A stretch of DNA of 8,402 nt. It comes from Oscillospiraceae bacterium. GTDB taxonomy: Bacteria > Bacillota > Clostridia > Oscillospirales > Oscillospiraceae. Under the pieces are notes generated by a model. It had not been told where the DNA came from. It made no database searches and saw nothing but the letters and a program-made list of their open reading frames with translations. Position 1 is the first letter of the stretch. Every line of letters begins with the position of its first letter. The DNA lies in contig JAIEIQ010000311.1 in assembly GCA_029065305.1 (NCBI GenBank), positions 1 to 8,402 of the forward strand, read 5' to 3'. Positions 1-5,545 of the stretch are shown piece after piece. The translations under genes and the position numbers were made by a program.

Positions 1-1253
1 TGGGCAAGGAGGCCATGATGTTCCTGGGCGACCACTTCATCGGCACCGAGCCCTATATGGACGAGTTCAAGTCCATCGGCCTGGACGCGGTGGTGGGCAG
101 CGTGGGCAACGGCTCCACTCTGCGGCTCATCTCCGATATCCCCGGGGTGAAGTACACGGAGGGCCGGTTTTTGCCCTACTTCTTCCCGGACACCTTCCAC
201 GAGGGGGGGGACCCCGTCCGGGAGGCCAAGGAGAACTGGGTTACGGCCCGGCGGGCCATCCTCCGCAAGCCCATCGACCGCATCGGCTACGGGGGCTATC
301 TGAAGCTGGCCTGCCAGTTCCCGGCGTTTATCGATTACGTGGAGAGCGTGTGCCGGGAGTTCCGGGAGCTCTACGCCAACATCGGCGGGGCAAAGCCCTA
401 CTGTGTGAAAACCGTGGCGGTGCTCAACAGCTGGGGCAGGGCCCGGTCCTGGGGCTGCCACATGGTCCACCACGCCCTGTACCAGAAGCAGAACTACTCC
501 TACGCCGGGGTCATGGAGGCCCTGTCGGGAGCGCCCTTTGACGTAAAGTTCTTCAGCTTCGACGACCTGAAGGCGGACCCACAGGTTCTGGAGGGCGTGG
601 ATGTGCTCATCAACGTGGGCGACGGCGACACGGCCCACACCGGCGGCGCGATCTGGGAGGACCCGGCTGTCTCCACCGCGGTGAAGCGCTTTGTCTGGAA
701 CGGCGGCGGCTTCATCGGCGTAGGGGAGCCCTCCGGCCACCAGTACCAGGGCCGATACCTCCAGCTGGCCGGCGTGCTGGGGGTGGAGAAGGAGACCGGC
801 TTCACCCTGGGCTACGACAAGTATAACTGGGAGGAGCACCCGGACCACTTCATCCTGGCGGACTGCGAGGGCCCCGTGGACTTCGGCGAGGGGAAAAAGA
901 GCATGTACGCCCTAGAGGGCGCCCAGGTGCTGGTCCAGCGGGACCGGGAGGTCCAGCTGGCGGTGAACGAGTTCGGCGCGGGACGGGCGGTGTATCTCTC
1001 CGGCCTGCCCTACAGCTTCGCCAACAGCCGCCTGCTCCACCGGGCTGTGCTGTGGAGCGCCCATGGGGAGGAGCAGCTGAACCGCTGGCTGTCCTCCAAC
1101 TACCGTGTGGATGTCCACGCCTATGTGGAGAGCGGGAAATACTGTGTGGTCAACAACACCTACGAGCCCCAGTCCACCACGGTCTTCCGGGGCGACGGGT
1201 CCAGCTTCCGCCTGGACCTGGCGGCCAACGAGATCCGCTGGTACGAGATATGA
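1..1253 (+). CDS. gnpA: GH112 1,3-beta-galactosyl-N-acetylhexosamine phosphorylase, 3' part
   Basis: This is the C-terminal portion (about 416 codons, family members about 720-750 residues) of a GH112 phosphorylase, a cytoplasmic enzyme that splits galacto-N-biose or lacto-N-biose with phosphate into galactose-1-phosphate and the N-acetylhexosamine. The reading frame is open from base 3 and begins GKEAMMFLGDHFIGTEPY, the strongly conserved barrel segment of this family, so the true start lies upstream even though an AAGGAGG-like string precedes the ATG at 15. After the barrel segment comes an alpha/beta middle domain of the amidotransferase-like type (VLINVGDGDTAHTGG, then WNGGGFIGVGEPSGHQYQG) and a C-terminal beta-sandwich ending at TGA 1251-1253. 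No frameshift is seen. Some GH112 enzymes prefer beta-1,4-galactosyl-rhamnose, and the subsite residues that decide this are mostly upstream of the window, so the substrate is not settled. The family call is firm; the symbol is the generic one. Confidence 0.93.
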   Translation, partial: GKEAMMFLGDHFIGTEPYMDEFKSIGLDAVVGSVGNGSTLRLISDIPGVKYTEGRFLPYFFPDTFHEGGDPVREAKENWVTARRAILRKPIDRIGYGGYLKLACQFPAFIDYVESVCREFRELYANIGGAKPYCVKTVAVLNSWGRARSWGCHMVHHALYQKQNYSYAGVMEALSGAPFDVKFFSFDDLKADPQVLEGVDVLINVGDGDTAHTGGAIWEDPAVSTAVKRFVWNGGGFIGVGEPSGHQYQGRYLQLAGVLGVEKETGFTLGYDKYNWEEHPDHFILADCEGPVDFGEGKKSMYALEGAQVLVQRDREVQLAVNEFGAGRAVYLSGLPYSFANSRLLHRAVLWSAHGEEQLNRWLSSNYRVDVHAYVESGKYCVVNNTYEPQSTTVFRGDGSSFRLDLAANEIRWYEI

Positions 1254-1259
1254 CGCAGC

Positions 1260-1311
1260 TTCTGCCGGGCCTTCCGCTATGGAGGGTCCGGCAGAATAAT
1301 TTTATTTTATT
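1260..1311 (+). terminator. Rho-independent terminator after the GH112 gene
   Basis: A 16-bp stem (1260-1275 with 1281-1296, containing CTGCCGG / CCGGCAG and two G-T wobbles) closes a 5-base loop GCTAT. It is followed by the T-rich tail TAATTTTATTTTATT at 1297-1311. It begins seven bases after the phosphorylase stop codon and isolates that gene from the next one. Confidence 0.92.
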
Positions 1312-1340
1312 GTCACCGATTCAATACTGAACCAATCCCA

Positions 1341-1358
1341 AACCGGTGAAGATCGGTT
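1341..1358. promoter_or_regulatory. Inverted repeat upstream of the RHH-like gene, candidate operator
   Basis: AACCGGT (1341-1347) and ATCGGTT (1352-1358) form an 18-base inverted repeat with one mismatched position and a GAAG spacer. It directly abuts the -10-like TAAAAT (1358-1363) and lies 24 bases before the ATG of the small ribbon-helix-helix-like protein. RHH repressors often bind such repeats in their own promoters, so autoregulation is an inference. No convincing -35 was found for the TAAAAT. Confidence 0.35.
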
Positions 1359-1381
1359 AAAATATCCAAGAGGTGATACAT

Positions 1382-1558
1382 ATGGAAATAAAGTTTACCA
1401 TGCCCTTGGATGAGGAGATTGCTCTCAAGATGACCTATATCAGCAAATATTACGGCCGCTCCCGCATTAAGGAGATCGAGTGGGCCTGTAAAGAGCGGAT
1501 CAAAGCCTTTGAGACAGAGCAGGGGAAGATCAGTGTGGAGGACCTGAAGGGACTGTAA
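1382..1558 (+). CDS. Small ribbon-helix-helix-like protein, 58 aa
   Basis: The product is 58 residues. Its pattern, a short strand (MEIKFTMPLDEE), an amphipathic helix, a GRSR turn and a second helix (IKEIEWACKERIKAFE), resembles Arc/MetJ-type ribbon-helix-helix proteins, which dimerise and bind DNA through the paired strands. The ATG at 1382 is chosen over the in-frame GTG at 1373 because that GTG lies inside the near-perfect ribosome binding site AAGAGGTGAT (1368-1377), which has proper spacing only to 1382. The gene stands alone between two terminators and has no toxin partner next to it, so it is more likely a stand-alone regulator than half of a toxin-antitoxin pair. The fold call rests on pattern only; the existence of the gene is well supported by the ribosome binding site and terminator. 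Confidence 0.7.
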   Translation: MEIKFTMPLDEEIALKMTYISKYYGRSRIKEIEWACKERIKAFETEQGKISVEDLKGL

Positions 1559-1560
1559 CG

Positions 1561-1593
1561 AAGAGGCTGGGAGCTACCCGGCCTCTTTTCTTT
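1561..1593 (+). terminator. Rho-independent terminator after the RHH-like gene
   Basis: AAGAGGCTGGG (1561-1571) pairs with CCCGGCCTCTT (1577-1587) through 11 bp with one wobble around the loop AGCTA, and runs into TTTTCTTTC. It starts two bases after the stop codon of the 58-residue gene. Confidence 0.9.
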
Positions 1594-1614
1594 CACGCTC
1601 CGCCGGTCGTTATA

Positions 1615-1670
1615 TTGACACGCCCAGACGATAAAATAACATTTATTTCCATTCATCCCTCGGGTATAAT
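1615..1670 (+). promoter_or_regulatory. Promoter region of the XRE/zinc-ribbon pair
   Basis: Two overlapping sigma-A-like candidates are visible. The first is a consensus -35 TTGACA (1615-1620) with a 16-base spacer and a weak -10 TAACAT (1637-1642). The second is a consensus -10 TATAAT (1665-1670) with a weak -35 TTTATT (1642-1647) and a 17-base spacer. The second would give a leader of only about 18 bases before the GTG start at 1695. The two perfect hexamers are 44 bases apart, so they are not partners of each other. Which one is used cannot be told from sequence. Confidence 0.55.
1634..1648. promoter_or_regulatory. AT-rich inverted repeat, candidate XRE operator
   Basis: AAATAA (1634-1639) and TTATTT (1643-1648) form a perfect 6-bp inverted repeat with a CAT centre. 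It covers the weak -10 of the upstream promoter candidate and the weak -35 of the downstream one. Short dyads of this size are typical targets of XRE/Cro-type repressors, and the next gene encodes one. The AT-rich composition makes chance a real alternative. Confidence 0.35.
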
Positions 1671-1694
1671 CTTGTCGAAGGGAGGCGAAAAACC

Positions 1695-2036
1695 GTGGAG
1701 ATGCAGGAGAACATGGCAGAGCTCATCCGGCTGGCTATGGAGAAAAAGCATATGTCCCTTCAGGAATTCTCCGAGGAGCTGGAAATCTCCCGCACCATGC
1801 TTCAGGCATACCTCAGGGGCAAAGGCAATCCCAGCCTCAAAACCATCCTTCACTTGGCGGAAAAGCTGGATTTGGACCCGGCAGTCTTTCTGACAGGGAT
1901 GGGCGATTTGGAACAGCCAAGGATTGTCCTGCTGCTGCTGGACACTGTGGAGGGGATCGCTGAGCTGAGCGGCCAGAGGAAGCAGCGTTTCGCGGAGCTG
2001 TTCTGGGATATGGTGAAGCTATGGAACGAGAGCTGA
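1695..2036 (+). CDS. XRE-family helix-turn-helix transcriptional regulator, 113 aa
   Basis: A cytoplasmic DNA-binding regulator. Residues about 7-66 form an XRE/Cro-CI type five-helix domain: MSLQEFSEELEISRTMLQAY contains the helix-turn-helix, followed by the typical RGKGNPSLKTILHLAEKLDL turn and closing helices. The remaining 45 residues form a helical tail (leucine-rich LLLLDTVEGIAEL, then RKQRFAELFWDM) likely used for dimerisation. There is no catalytic or peptidase domain. The GTG at 1695 is chosen because AAGGGAGG (1678-1685) sits nine bases ahead; the ATG at 1701 would be 15 bases away. The last 16 bases overlap the start of the downstream zinc-ribbon gene, so the two are co-translated. 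Target genes are unknown; repression of its own promoter is the simplest hypothesis. Confidence 0.9.
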   Translation: MEMQENMAELIRLAMEKKHMSLQEFSEELEISRTMLQAYLRGKGNPSLKTILHLAEKLDLDPAVFLTGMGDLEQPRIVLLLLDTVEGIAELSGQRKQRFAELFWDMVKLWNES

Positions 2037-2230
2037 CCGTAGGGGAGCTCCTCTACCGGCAGCCTATGCCGGTCAGGGAGAGGATCCTCTACCGCTCCGG
2101 CGACGCCTATCCGCTCTGTCCCAGATGCCGCGTTCCGATAAATCGGGAACACCAGCGCTTCTGTGACCGCTGCGGGCAGAAGCTGGACTGGGCGGATTAC
2201 CGCCGGGCCCGGCTTGTCGCCGGACGTTAA
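2021..2230 (+). CDS. Small zinc-ribbon protein, 69 aa
   Basis: The function is unknown. The protein carries two CxxC knuckles, CPRC (residues 33-36) and CDRC followed by G (48-51), the spacing of a compact zinc ribbon, preceded by a charged N-terminal helix (VGELLYRQPMPVRERILY) and followed by a basic tail. It has no membrane segment or signal peptide. Its ATG lies inside the end of the XRE gene with a 16-base overlap, and GGTGA at 2012-2016 acts as a short-spaced ribosome binding site, so translation is probably coupled to the regulator. The tight coupling suggests the two proteins act in the same process, possibly as partner or co-regulator, but nothing in the sequence proves interaction. 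Full length appears intact, ending at TAA 2228-2230 just before a strong terminator. Confidence 0.75.
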   Translation: MERELTVGELLYRQPMPVRERILYRSGDAYPLCPRCRVPINREHQRFCDRCGQKLDWADYRRARLVAGR

Positions 2231-2236
2231 CCGGAG

Positions 2237-2279
2237 GAAACACCCTCAAAGCGGGCTGTGTCCGCTTTGAGGGTGTTTC
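2237..2279. terminator. Bidirectional terminator between convergent genes
   Basis: A perfect 18-bp stem (2237-2254 with 2262-2279, ends GAAACACCCTC / GAGGGTGTTTC) closes a 7-base loop GCTGTGT. It lies 6 bases after the + strand zinc-ribbon stop and 21 bases beyond the - strand lipoprotein stop, so it can serve both converging units. The A/T-rich stem base supplies short T runs in both directions rather than a long T tract. Confidence 0.85.
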
Positions 2280-2300
2280 ACGCTCATCGGGTCCGCCGCC

Positions 2301-2648
2301 TTACCAGCGGCTGTTTTCCCCGTCGGTCAGAACCCCGTCCACGTCGTGGACCCGGGCGTTGTCCAGCATCCGCTGGAAGCTGGTGGTATTGGCCCCGGTG
2401 GTGGTTCTGGGCGTGGTGTCCAGCAGGTCGTCCACACCCCGCTCCACATCCCGCACCGCGTCCCGGGCCCCGTCCGCCACAGCGCCGCCTATGGTGCCGC
2501 TGCTCCGGTCCCTGCCGGACCGGTCTATGCCGCTGTCGCCCACCGTGCCGTCCATGCCGCTGCCCGCCGTGCCGTTGTCCATGGCTCCGCAGGCCGTCAG
2601 GGACAGTGCCAGGGCCAGCGCGGCAGCAAAAAGAGCCGTTTTCTTCAT
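2301..2648 (-). CDS. Small putative lipoprotein, 115 aa
   Basis: This is an exported, lipid-anchored protein of unknown function. The N-terminus is a classical type II signal peptide: MKK, a hydrophobic stretch of Ala and Leu, then the lipobox LTAC with the modified cysteine at residue 20. The mature part (about 95 residues) is hydrophilic, low in complexity and rich in Asp, Gly, Arg, Ser and Thr (DRSGRDRSSG; then a helical GGAVADGARDAVRDVERGVDDLLD; a TTPRTTTGANTT linker; and DVDGVLTDGENSRW at the end). No known domain is recognised. The second ATG (2648) is preferred to the in-frame ATG at 2654 because GGAGG is directly adjacent to 2654 but six bases from 2648. It follows the zinc-ribbon membrane protein by about 90 bases on the same strand with no terminator seen between, so it may share its transcript. 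Confidence 0.8.
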   Translation of the reverse strand: MKKTALFAAALALALSLTACGAMDNGTAGSGMDGTVGDSGIDRSGRDRSSGTIGGAVADGARDAVRDVERGVDDLLDTTPRTTTGANTTSFQRMLDNARVHDVDGVLTDGENSRW

Positions 2649-2669
2649 GTCCATCCTCCTTCCTTTTGT

Positions 2670-2684
2670 GCGCGTGGTACGCGC
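2670..2684 (-). other. Short GC hairpin just before the lipoprotein ribosome binding site
   Basis: GCGCGT and ACGCGC form a perfect 6-bp stem with a three-base loop, immediately 5' of the AGGAAGGAGG of the lipoprotein gene on the - strand. No T run follows, so it is not a terminator. It could stabilise the 5' end of a message or tune initiation, but no direct evidence supports a role. Confidence 0.4.
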
Positions 2685-2738
2685 CGGAATTAGTATCTGC
2701 GGAGGATCGAATTTTCTGCGAGGAATTTTTTGATAGTT

Positions 2739-3176
2739 TCAGCTCTTTACCCGGAGGGTATTGCCGCACTTGGGGCAGGTGATCTCAATGTTCCCCTTCC
2801 CCGCCGGCACCCGGCACACCGCGCCGCAGCTCTTGCAGGGGAAGTAGCGGTGGTCCCTGTCCTTCCGCCGGGCCCTGGCGGCGGTGAGGCGGGCCCGCTT
2901 GGGCTGCCACCAGGCCAGAAACCGGGCATTTTCCGCCCTGCGCTTTGCCAAATTTTTCGACAGGCACCGCCAGAGGATCACCGCCGCCAGGACTGTCAGC
3001 ACCAGATCGAACAGATTGGCTGCGTGGTGGGAGCGGGTGAGCAGAACCGCCGCCATCCGCAGCACGCACAGGATCAGGTACGCCGCCAGCATGGCCGTGC
3101 CCAGCTGGTCCGTGCCGTTGCGCCCGTAGAGGAATCTGTGGATCGCGCTGGAGAGCTTGCTGAAAAACTGCCGCAT
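2739..3176 (-). CDS. Two-helix membrane protein with C-terminal zinc ribbon, 145 aa
   Basis: The function is unknown. The N-terminal 24 residues are basic and amphipathic. Two membrane helices follow at about residues 25-46 (LGTAMLAAYLILCVLRMAAV) and 54-72 (NLFDLVLTVLAAVILWRCL). Then comes a strongly basic stretch (residues 74-110) and a C-terminal zinc ribbon, CKSC (114-117) and CPKCG (134-138), with an additional cysteine at 121 and the RVPAGKGNIEI hairpin typical of such ribbons. The basic segments suggest that both ends face the cytoplasm. The frame stays open far upstream, into the pyrophosphatase gene, but that extension is Thr/Arg/Ser-rich shadow sequence; ATG 3176 has a GAGGT site eight bases ahead and starts the natural-looking protein. 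It lies downstream of the pyrophosphatase terminator, so it is probably a separate unit together with the small lipoprotein. Confidence 0.8.
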   Translation of the reverse strand: MRQFFSKLSSAIHRFLYGRNGTDQLGTAMLAAYLILCVLRMAAVLLTRSHHAANLFDLVLTVLAAVILWRCLSKNLAKRRAENARFLAWWQPKRARLTAARARRKDRDHRYFPCKSCGAVCRVPAGKGNIEITCPKCGNTLRVKS

Positions 3177-3207
3177 GGATAGGACCTCGTTTCCTTTTGT
3201 TTTCTCC

Positions 3208-3236
3208 AGTTTACCAGCGAAATATGAACAAATAAA
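3208..3236 (-). promoter_or_regulatory. Possible promoter for the zinc-ribbon membrane protein
   Basis: On the - strand, TTTATT (3231-3236) is followed after 17 bases by TGG-TAAACT, an extended -10 (hexamer 3208-3213). The start codon is about 30 bases further on. The -35 is weak and overlaps the T tract of the preceding terminator, so this is tentative. Confidence 0.35.
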
Positions 3237-3262
3237 CTCCCGGGAAAAATTTTCCCCGGGAG
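3227..3262 (-). terminator. Terminator of the hydrogenase-pyrophosphatase operon
   Basis: On the - strand CTCCCGGG(G)AAAA pairs with TTTTCCCGGGAG (3237-3262), a 12-bp stem with a single bulged base and a tiny loop, followed by TTTATTTGTT (3236 down to 3227). It begins 11 bases after the pyrophosphatase stop codon. Confidence 0.85.
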
Positions 3263-3273
3263 CTCCGCCGGTT

Positions 3274-3807
3274 TTACCGGCAGAAGGTTTCGATATACTC
3301 GTCAAAGGCCCGCTGGATGACCTCCAATGCCTCCGCCCGGCCGTGGACGCTGTCCACCTCCGCGTCCTTGTCCGGCTCCAGGTGCTTGTACACGCTGAAG
3401 AAGTGGCTGATCTCGTTGGACACGTGCTGGGGCAGCTCCTGGAGGTCGTGGTAGCTGTTGTACATGGGGTCCTCAAAGGGGATAGCCAAAATCTTGTCGT
3501 CCAGCTTCCCCCCGTCCCGCATGGTGAAGTACCCCACCGGGTACACCCGCACCAGGCTCAGGGGCCGGATGGGCTCCGAGCACAGCACCAGCACGTCCAG
3601 GGGGTCCCCGTCGTCGGCGTAGGTCCGGGGGATAAAGCCGTAGTTGGCGGGGTAGTGGGTGGAGGTGTAGAGGATGCGGTCCAGCCGCAGGGCCCCTGTC
3701 TCCTTGTCCATCTCGTACTTGTTCTTGGAGCCCTTCTCAATCTCGATGACCGCCAGAAAATCCTCCGGGTGCATCCGGGAGGGCTTGATATCATGCCACA
3801 GGTTCAT
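3274..3807 (-). CDS. ppa: Family I inorganic pyrophosphatase
   Basis: A soluble cytoplasmic enzyme hydrolysing pyrophosphate to two phosphates, pulling biosynthetic reactions forward. At 177 residues it matches bacterial family I enzymes. The signature DDGDPLDVLVL is present with metal-binding Asp66, Asp68 and Asp71. By alignment with the E. coli enzyme, Lys30, Arg44, Asp98, Asp103, Lys105 and the Tyr140-Lys141 pair occupy the other active-site positions, so it should be active. ATG 3807 follows GGAGG by eight bases. The gene starts 33 bases after the hydrogenase stop with no terminator between, so the two are co-transcribed, and it ends at a strong terminator. It is unrelated to the Mn-dependent family II (DHH) pyrophosphatase that many Firmicutes carry. 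Confidence 0.96.
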   Translation of the reverse strand: MNLWHDIKPSRMHPEDFLAVIEIEKGSKNKYEMDKETGALRLDRILYTSTHYPANYGFIPRTYADDGDPLDVLVLCSEPIRPLSLVRVYPVGYFTMRDGGKLDDKILAIPFEDPMYNSYHDLQELPQHVSNEISHFFSVYKHLEPDKDAEVDSVHGRAEALEVIQRAFDEYIETFCR

Positions 3808-3840
3808 AGGCCGCCTCCTTGTTGTTTTTGTCGTCCGCCT

Positions 3841-5349
3841 CTACTCCAGCATCGGCAGCTCCGGGGTGAAGTCGGAGTCCAGGGCGTTCTGCTTATCCGC
3901 CTCCCGGCTGTATCTGCCCACGGCGGCGGCGGACTTGGGCACGGGCTGGATGGTCCCCGCGCCGGCTACACACCCGCCGGGACAGGCCATGCCCTCCAGC
4001 AGGTAGCCGTTGTACTTCCCGGCCTTGGCCAGGGTGAGCATCTTCCGGCACTCCCTGAGCCCCTCGGCGGAGGCCACCTTCACCTCCCGGCCCGGCTCCA
4101 TGCGCTCCACGGCCTGGACCACCGCGCCGGCCACGCCGCCGGTGACGGCGAAGCCCCGGCCCGCGCCGGTGCCCTGGCGGAGGGGGACCTCTTCCTCGGG
4201 GGGAATGGCGGCGAAGTCCACGCCCTTGGCCTCGAACATCCCCTGGAGCTCCTCGAAGGTGAGCACGAAGTCCACGTCGGAGCGGATGGTCCGGCGGCTG
4301 GCCTCCAGCTTCTTGGCGGCGCAGGGGCCGATGAAGGCCACCCGGCACGCCGGGTCCTTCTTCTTCTGGAGCCGGGCGGTGAGAACCATGGGGGTCAGGG
4401 CCATGGAGATATAGTCCTTGAACTGGGGGAAGAGCTTCTTGGCCATGACGGACCAGGCGGGACAGCAGGAGGTGGCCATAAAGGGCTGCTCCGCGGGGAC
4501 CTTCTCCATGAAGTCCTTGGCCTCGTCGATGGCGCACAGGTCCGCCCCCACCGCCACCTCCGCCACGCCGGCGAAGCCCAGCCGCTTCATGGCTTCGGTC
4601 AGGCGCTCGGGGGTGGCCTCTGGCCCGAACTGGCCCAGGAAGGCCGGGGCCACGATGGCGACAACCCGGTCCCCCCGGCGGATGGCGTTGATGAGCTGGA
4701 AGATCTGGCCCTTATCCACAATGGCCCCGAAGGGACAGCTCACCAGGCACATTCCGCAGGAGACGCACTTGTCATAGTTGATTCTGGCGTGGCCGTGTTC
4801 GTCGGAGTCGATGGCGTCCATGCCGCAGGCCTTGGCGCAGGGCCGCTCCAGATGGATAATGGCGTGGTAGGAGCAGGCCTCGGCGCACTTGCCGCACTTG
4901 ACGCAGGCGTCCTGGCGGATATAGCACTTGCCGTTGACGTAGCGGATGGCGTCCCGGGGGCAGACCTGCCGGCAGGACTGGGCCAGACAGCCCTGGCAGT
5001 ACTCCGTGATACGGTACTGATTGGTGGGGCAGGAGTGGCAGGCGTAGTTGATGATGTTGATGAGGGGCGGCTCGTAATACTTCTCGGCGATGGCGCTCTC
5101 ATTGAGGCCCTCGCTGAGCAGGGTCCGCTGGTCCACCGGCCGCAGGGGCAGGCCCATGGCCACCCGGACCCGCTCCCCGGCGATGGCCCGCTCCAGGAAG
5201 ATGGATTCCCGGTACTTGGCCTCCTCCCCGGGGACGATGATATAGGGCAGCTCCTCCATCCGATCATAGGCCCCGTCGTAGGCCAGACGGGCCACCTCGG
5301 TAAAGACCTTTTTCCGGATGTTGGTAACAGACGATGGGATTCCGCGCAT
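3841..5349 (-). CDS. [FeFe]-hydrogenase, group B type, 502 aa
   Basis: An iron hydrogenase catalysing reversible proton reduction, probably with ferredoxin as partner. The N-terminal half is cysteine-rich: CHSC (104-107), CQGC with Cys126 and Cys130, CVKCGKCAEAC (149-159), CAKAC (171-175) and CVSCGMCLVSCP (195-206), enough for up to four [4Fe-4S] clusters. The H-cluster domain has all three loops: TSCCPAW (293-299), GPCAAKK (341-347) and EGMACPGGC (452-460), giving ligands Cys296, Cys343, Cys456 and Cys460 and a proton-relay Cys295. GPC replacing the MPC of group A, the early CHSC/CQGC segment and the absence of a small-subunit tail place it in the group B1/B3 family that includes C. pasteurianum CpIII. 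There is no signal peptide. ATG 5349 has AGGAGGT eight bases ahead. It is the first gene of an operon with pyrophosphatase; HydE, HydF and HydG maturases are not in the window. Confidence 0.92.
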   Translation of the reverse strand: MRGIPSSVTNIRKKVFTEVARLAYDGAYDRMEELPYIIVPGEEAKYRESIFLERAIAGERVRVAMGLPLRPVDQRTLLSEGLNESAIAEKYYEPPLINIINYACHSCPTNQYRITEYCQGCLAQSCRQVCPRDAIRYVNGKCYIRQDACVKCGKCAEACSYHAIIHLERPCAKACGMDAIDSDEHGHARINYDKCVSCGMCLVSCPFGAIVDKGQIFQLINAIRRGDRVVAIVAPAFLGQFGPEATPERLTEAMKRLGFAGVAEVAVGADLCAIDEAKDFMEKVPAEQPFMATSCCPAWSVMAKKLFPQFKDYISMALTPMVLTARLQKKKDPACRVAFIGPCAAKKLEASRRTIRSDVDFVLTFEELQGMFEAKGVDFAAIPPEEEVPLRQGTGAGRGFAVTGGVAGAVVQAVERMEPGREVKVASAEGLRECRKMLTLAKAGKYNGYLLEGMACPGGCVAGAGTIQPVPKSAAAVGRYSREADKQNALDSDFTPELPMLE

Positions 5350-5376
5350 AGCAGCATACCTCCTGGCGGGTTATTT

Positions 5377-5424
5377 CGATTGACTTGTCCCTATTATAAG
5401 GAGAAAGACCGCTTCTGTCAATCG
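5377..5424. promoter_or_regulatory. 8-bp inverted repeat flanking the hydrogenase promoter core
   Basis: CGATTGAC (5377-5384) and GTCAATCG (5417-5424) are perfect inverted repeats whose centres are 40 bases apart, close to four helical turns. One arm overlaps the -35 and the other lies at about +2 to +9 of the predicted transcript. This placement suits a repressor that bridges the promoter. The sequence does not match a Rex or FNR site that I recognise. Confidence 0.4.
5393..5421 (-). promoter_or_regulatory. Consensus sigma-A promoter of the hydrogenase operon
   Basis: On the - strand TTGACA (5416-5421) and TATAAT (5393-5398) are exact consensus hexamers with the ideal 17-base spacer. The predicted start is near 5386, giving a leader of about 37 bases that contains the AGGAGGT ribosome binding site. 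Such a strong core implies high expression unless a repressor acts on it. Confidence 0.92.
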
Positions 5425-5490
5425 CTTCCCGCGCGCCGGCACAGAAATCCCTATGTATCGATCCATTTAGACCATGGCCTCCCAGAGTAC

Positions 5491-5540
5491 AAAACAGCCC
5501 TATGGGCCGGCGTACACCGGGCGCCATAGGGCTTGTTTTT
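5491..5540 (-). terminator. Terminator of the chemoreceptor-lipoprotein operon
   Basis: AGCCCTATGG (5496-5505) pairs with CCATAGGGCT (5524-5533), with a further inner CCGG/CCGG pairing and outer A/T pairs. On the - strand it is followed by GTTTTGT; on the + strand it ends in TTGTTTTT. It lies just beyond the lipoprotein stop codon at 5546 and upstream of the hydrogenase promoter, so it separates the two - strand operons. Confidence 0.88.
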
Positions 5541-5545
5541 AAGAT

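Noticed and set aside
6..17. AAGGAGG followed by ATG at 15, looking like a start site for the phosphorylase
   Set aside because: The frame continues upstream in conserved family sequence (GKEAMMFLGD), and starting here would remove most of the catalytic barrel.
1615..1670. TTGACA and TATAAT before the XRE gene as one promoter
   Set aside because: They are 44 bases apart, far from the 16-18 needed, so they must belong to different candidates.
1382..2230. Toxin-antitoxin module made of the RHH, XRE and zinc-ribbon genes
   Set aside because: A terminator separates the RHH gene from the XRE pair, and none of the small proteins shows a toxin fold or catalytic motif.
2258..2782. Open frames of 115-174 codons on the + strand opposite the small lipoprotein
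   Set aside because: Products are Pro/Arg/Cys or Val/His-rich without domains, while the - strand frame has a signal peptide, lipobox and ribosome binding site.
3177..3476. Upstream extension of the zinc-ribbon membrane protein to 245 codons
   Set aside because: The extra 100 residues are Thr/Arg/Ser-rich shadow of the pyrophosphatase gene and read through a terminator; ATG 3176 has its own ribosome binding site.
3157..5529. 790-codon open frame on the + strand opposite the hydrogenase and pyrophosphatase
   Set aside because: It is the antisense shadow of two well-supported genes in GC-rich DNA; its product is Gly/His/Leu/Val-rich with no domain, and there is no suitable ribosome binding site.
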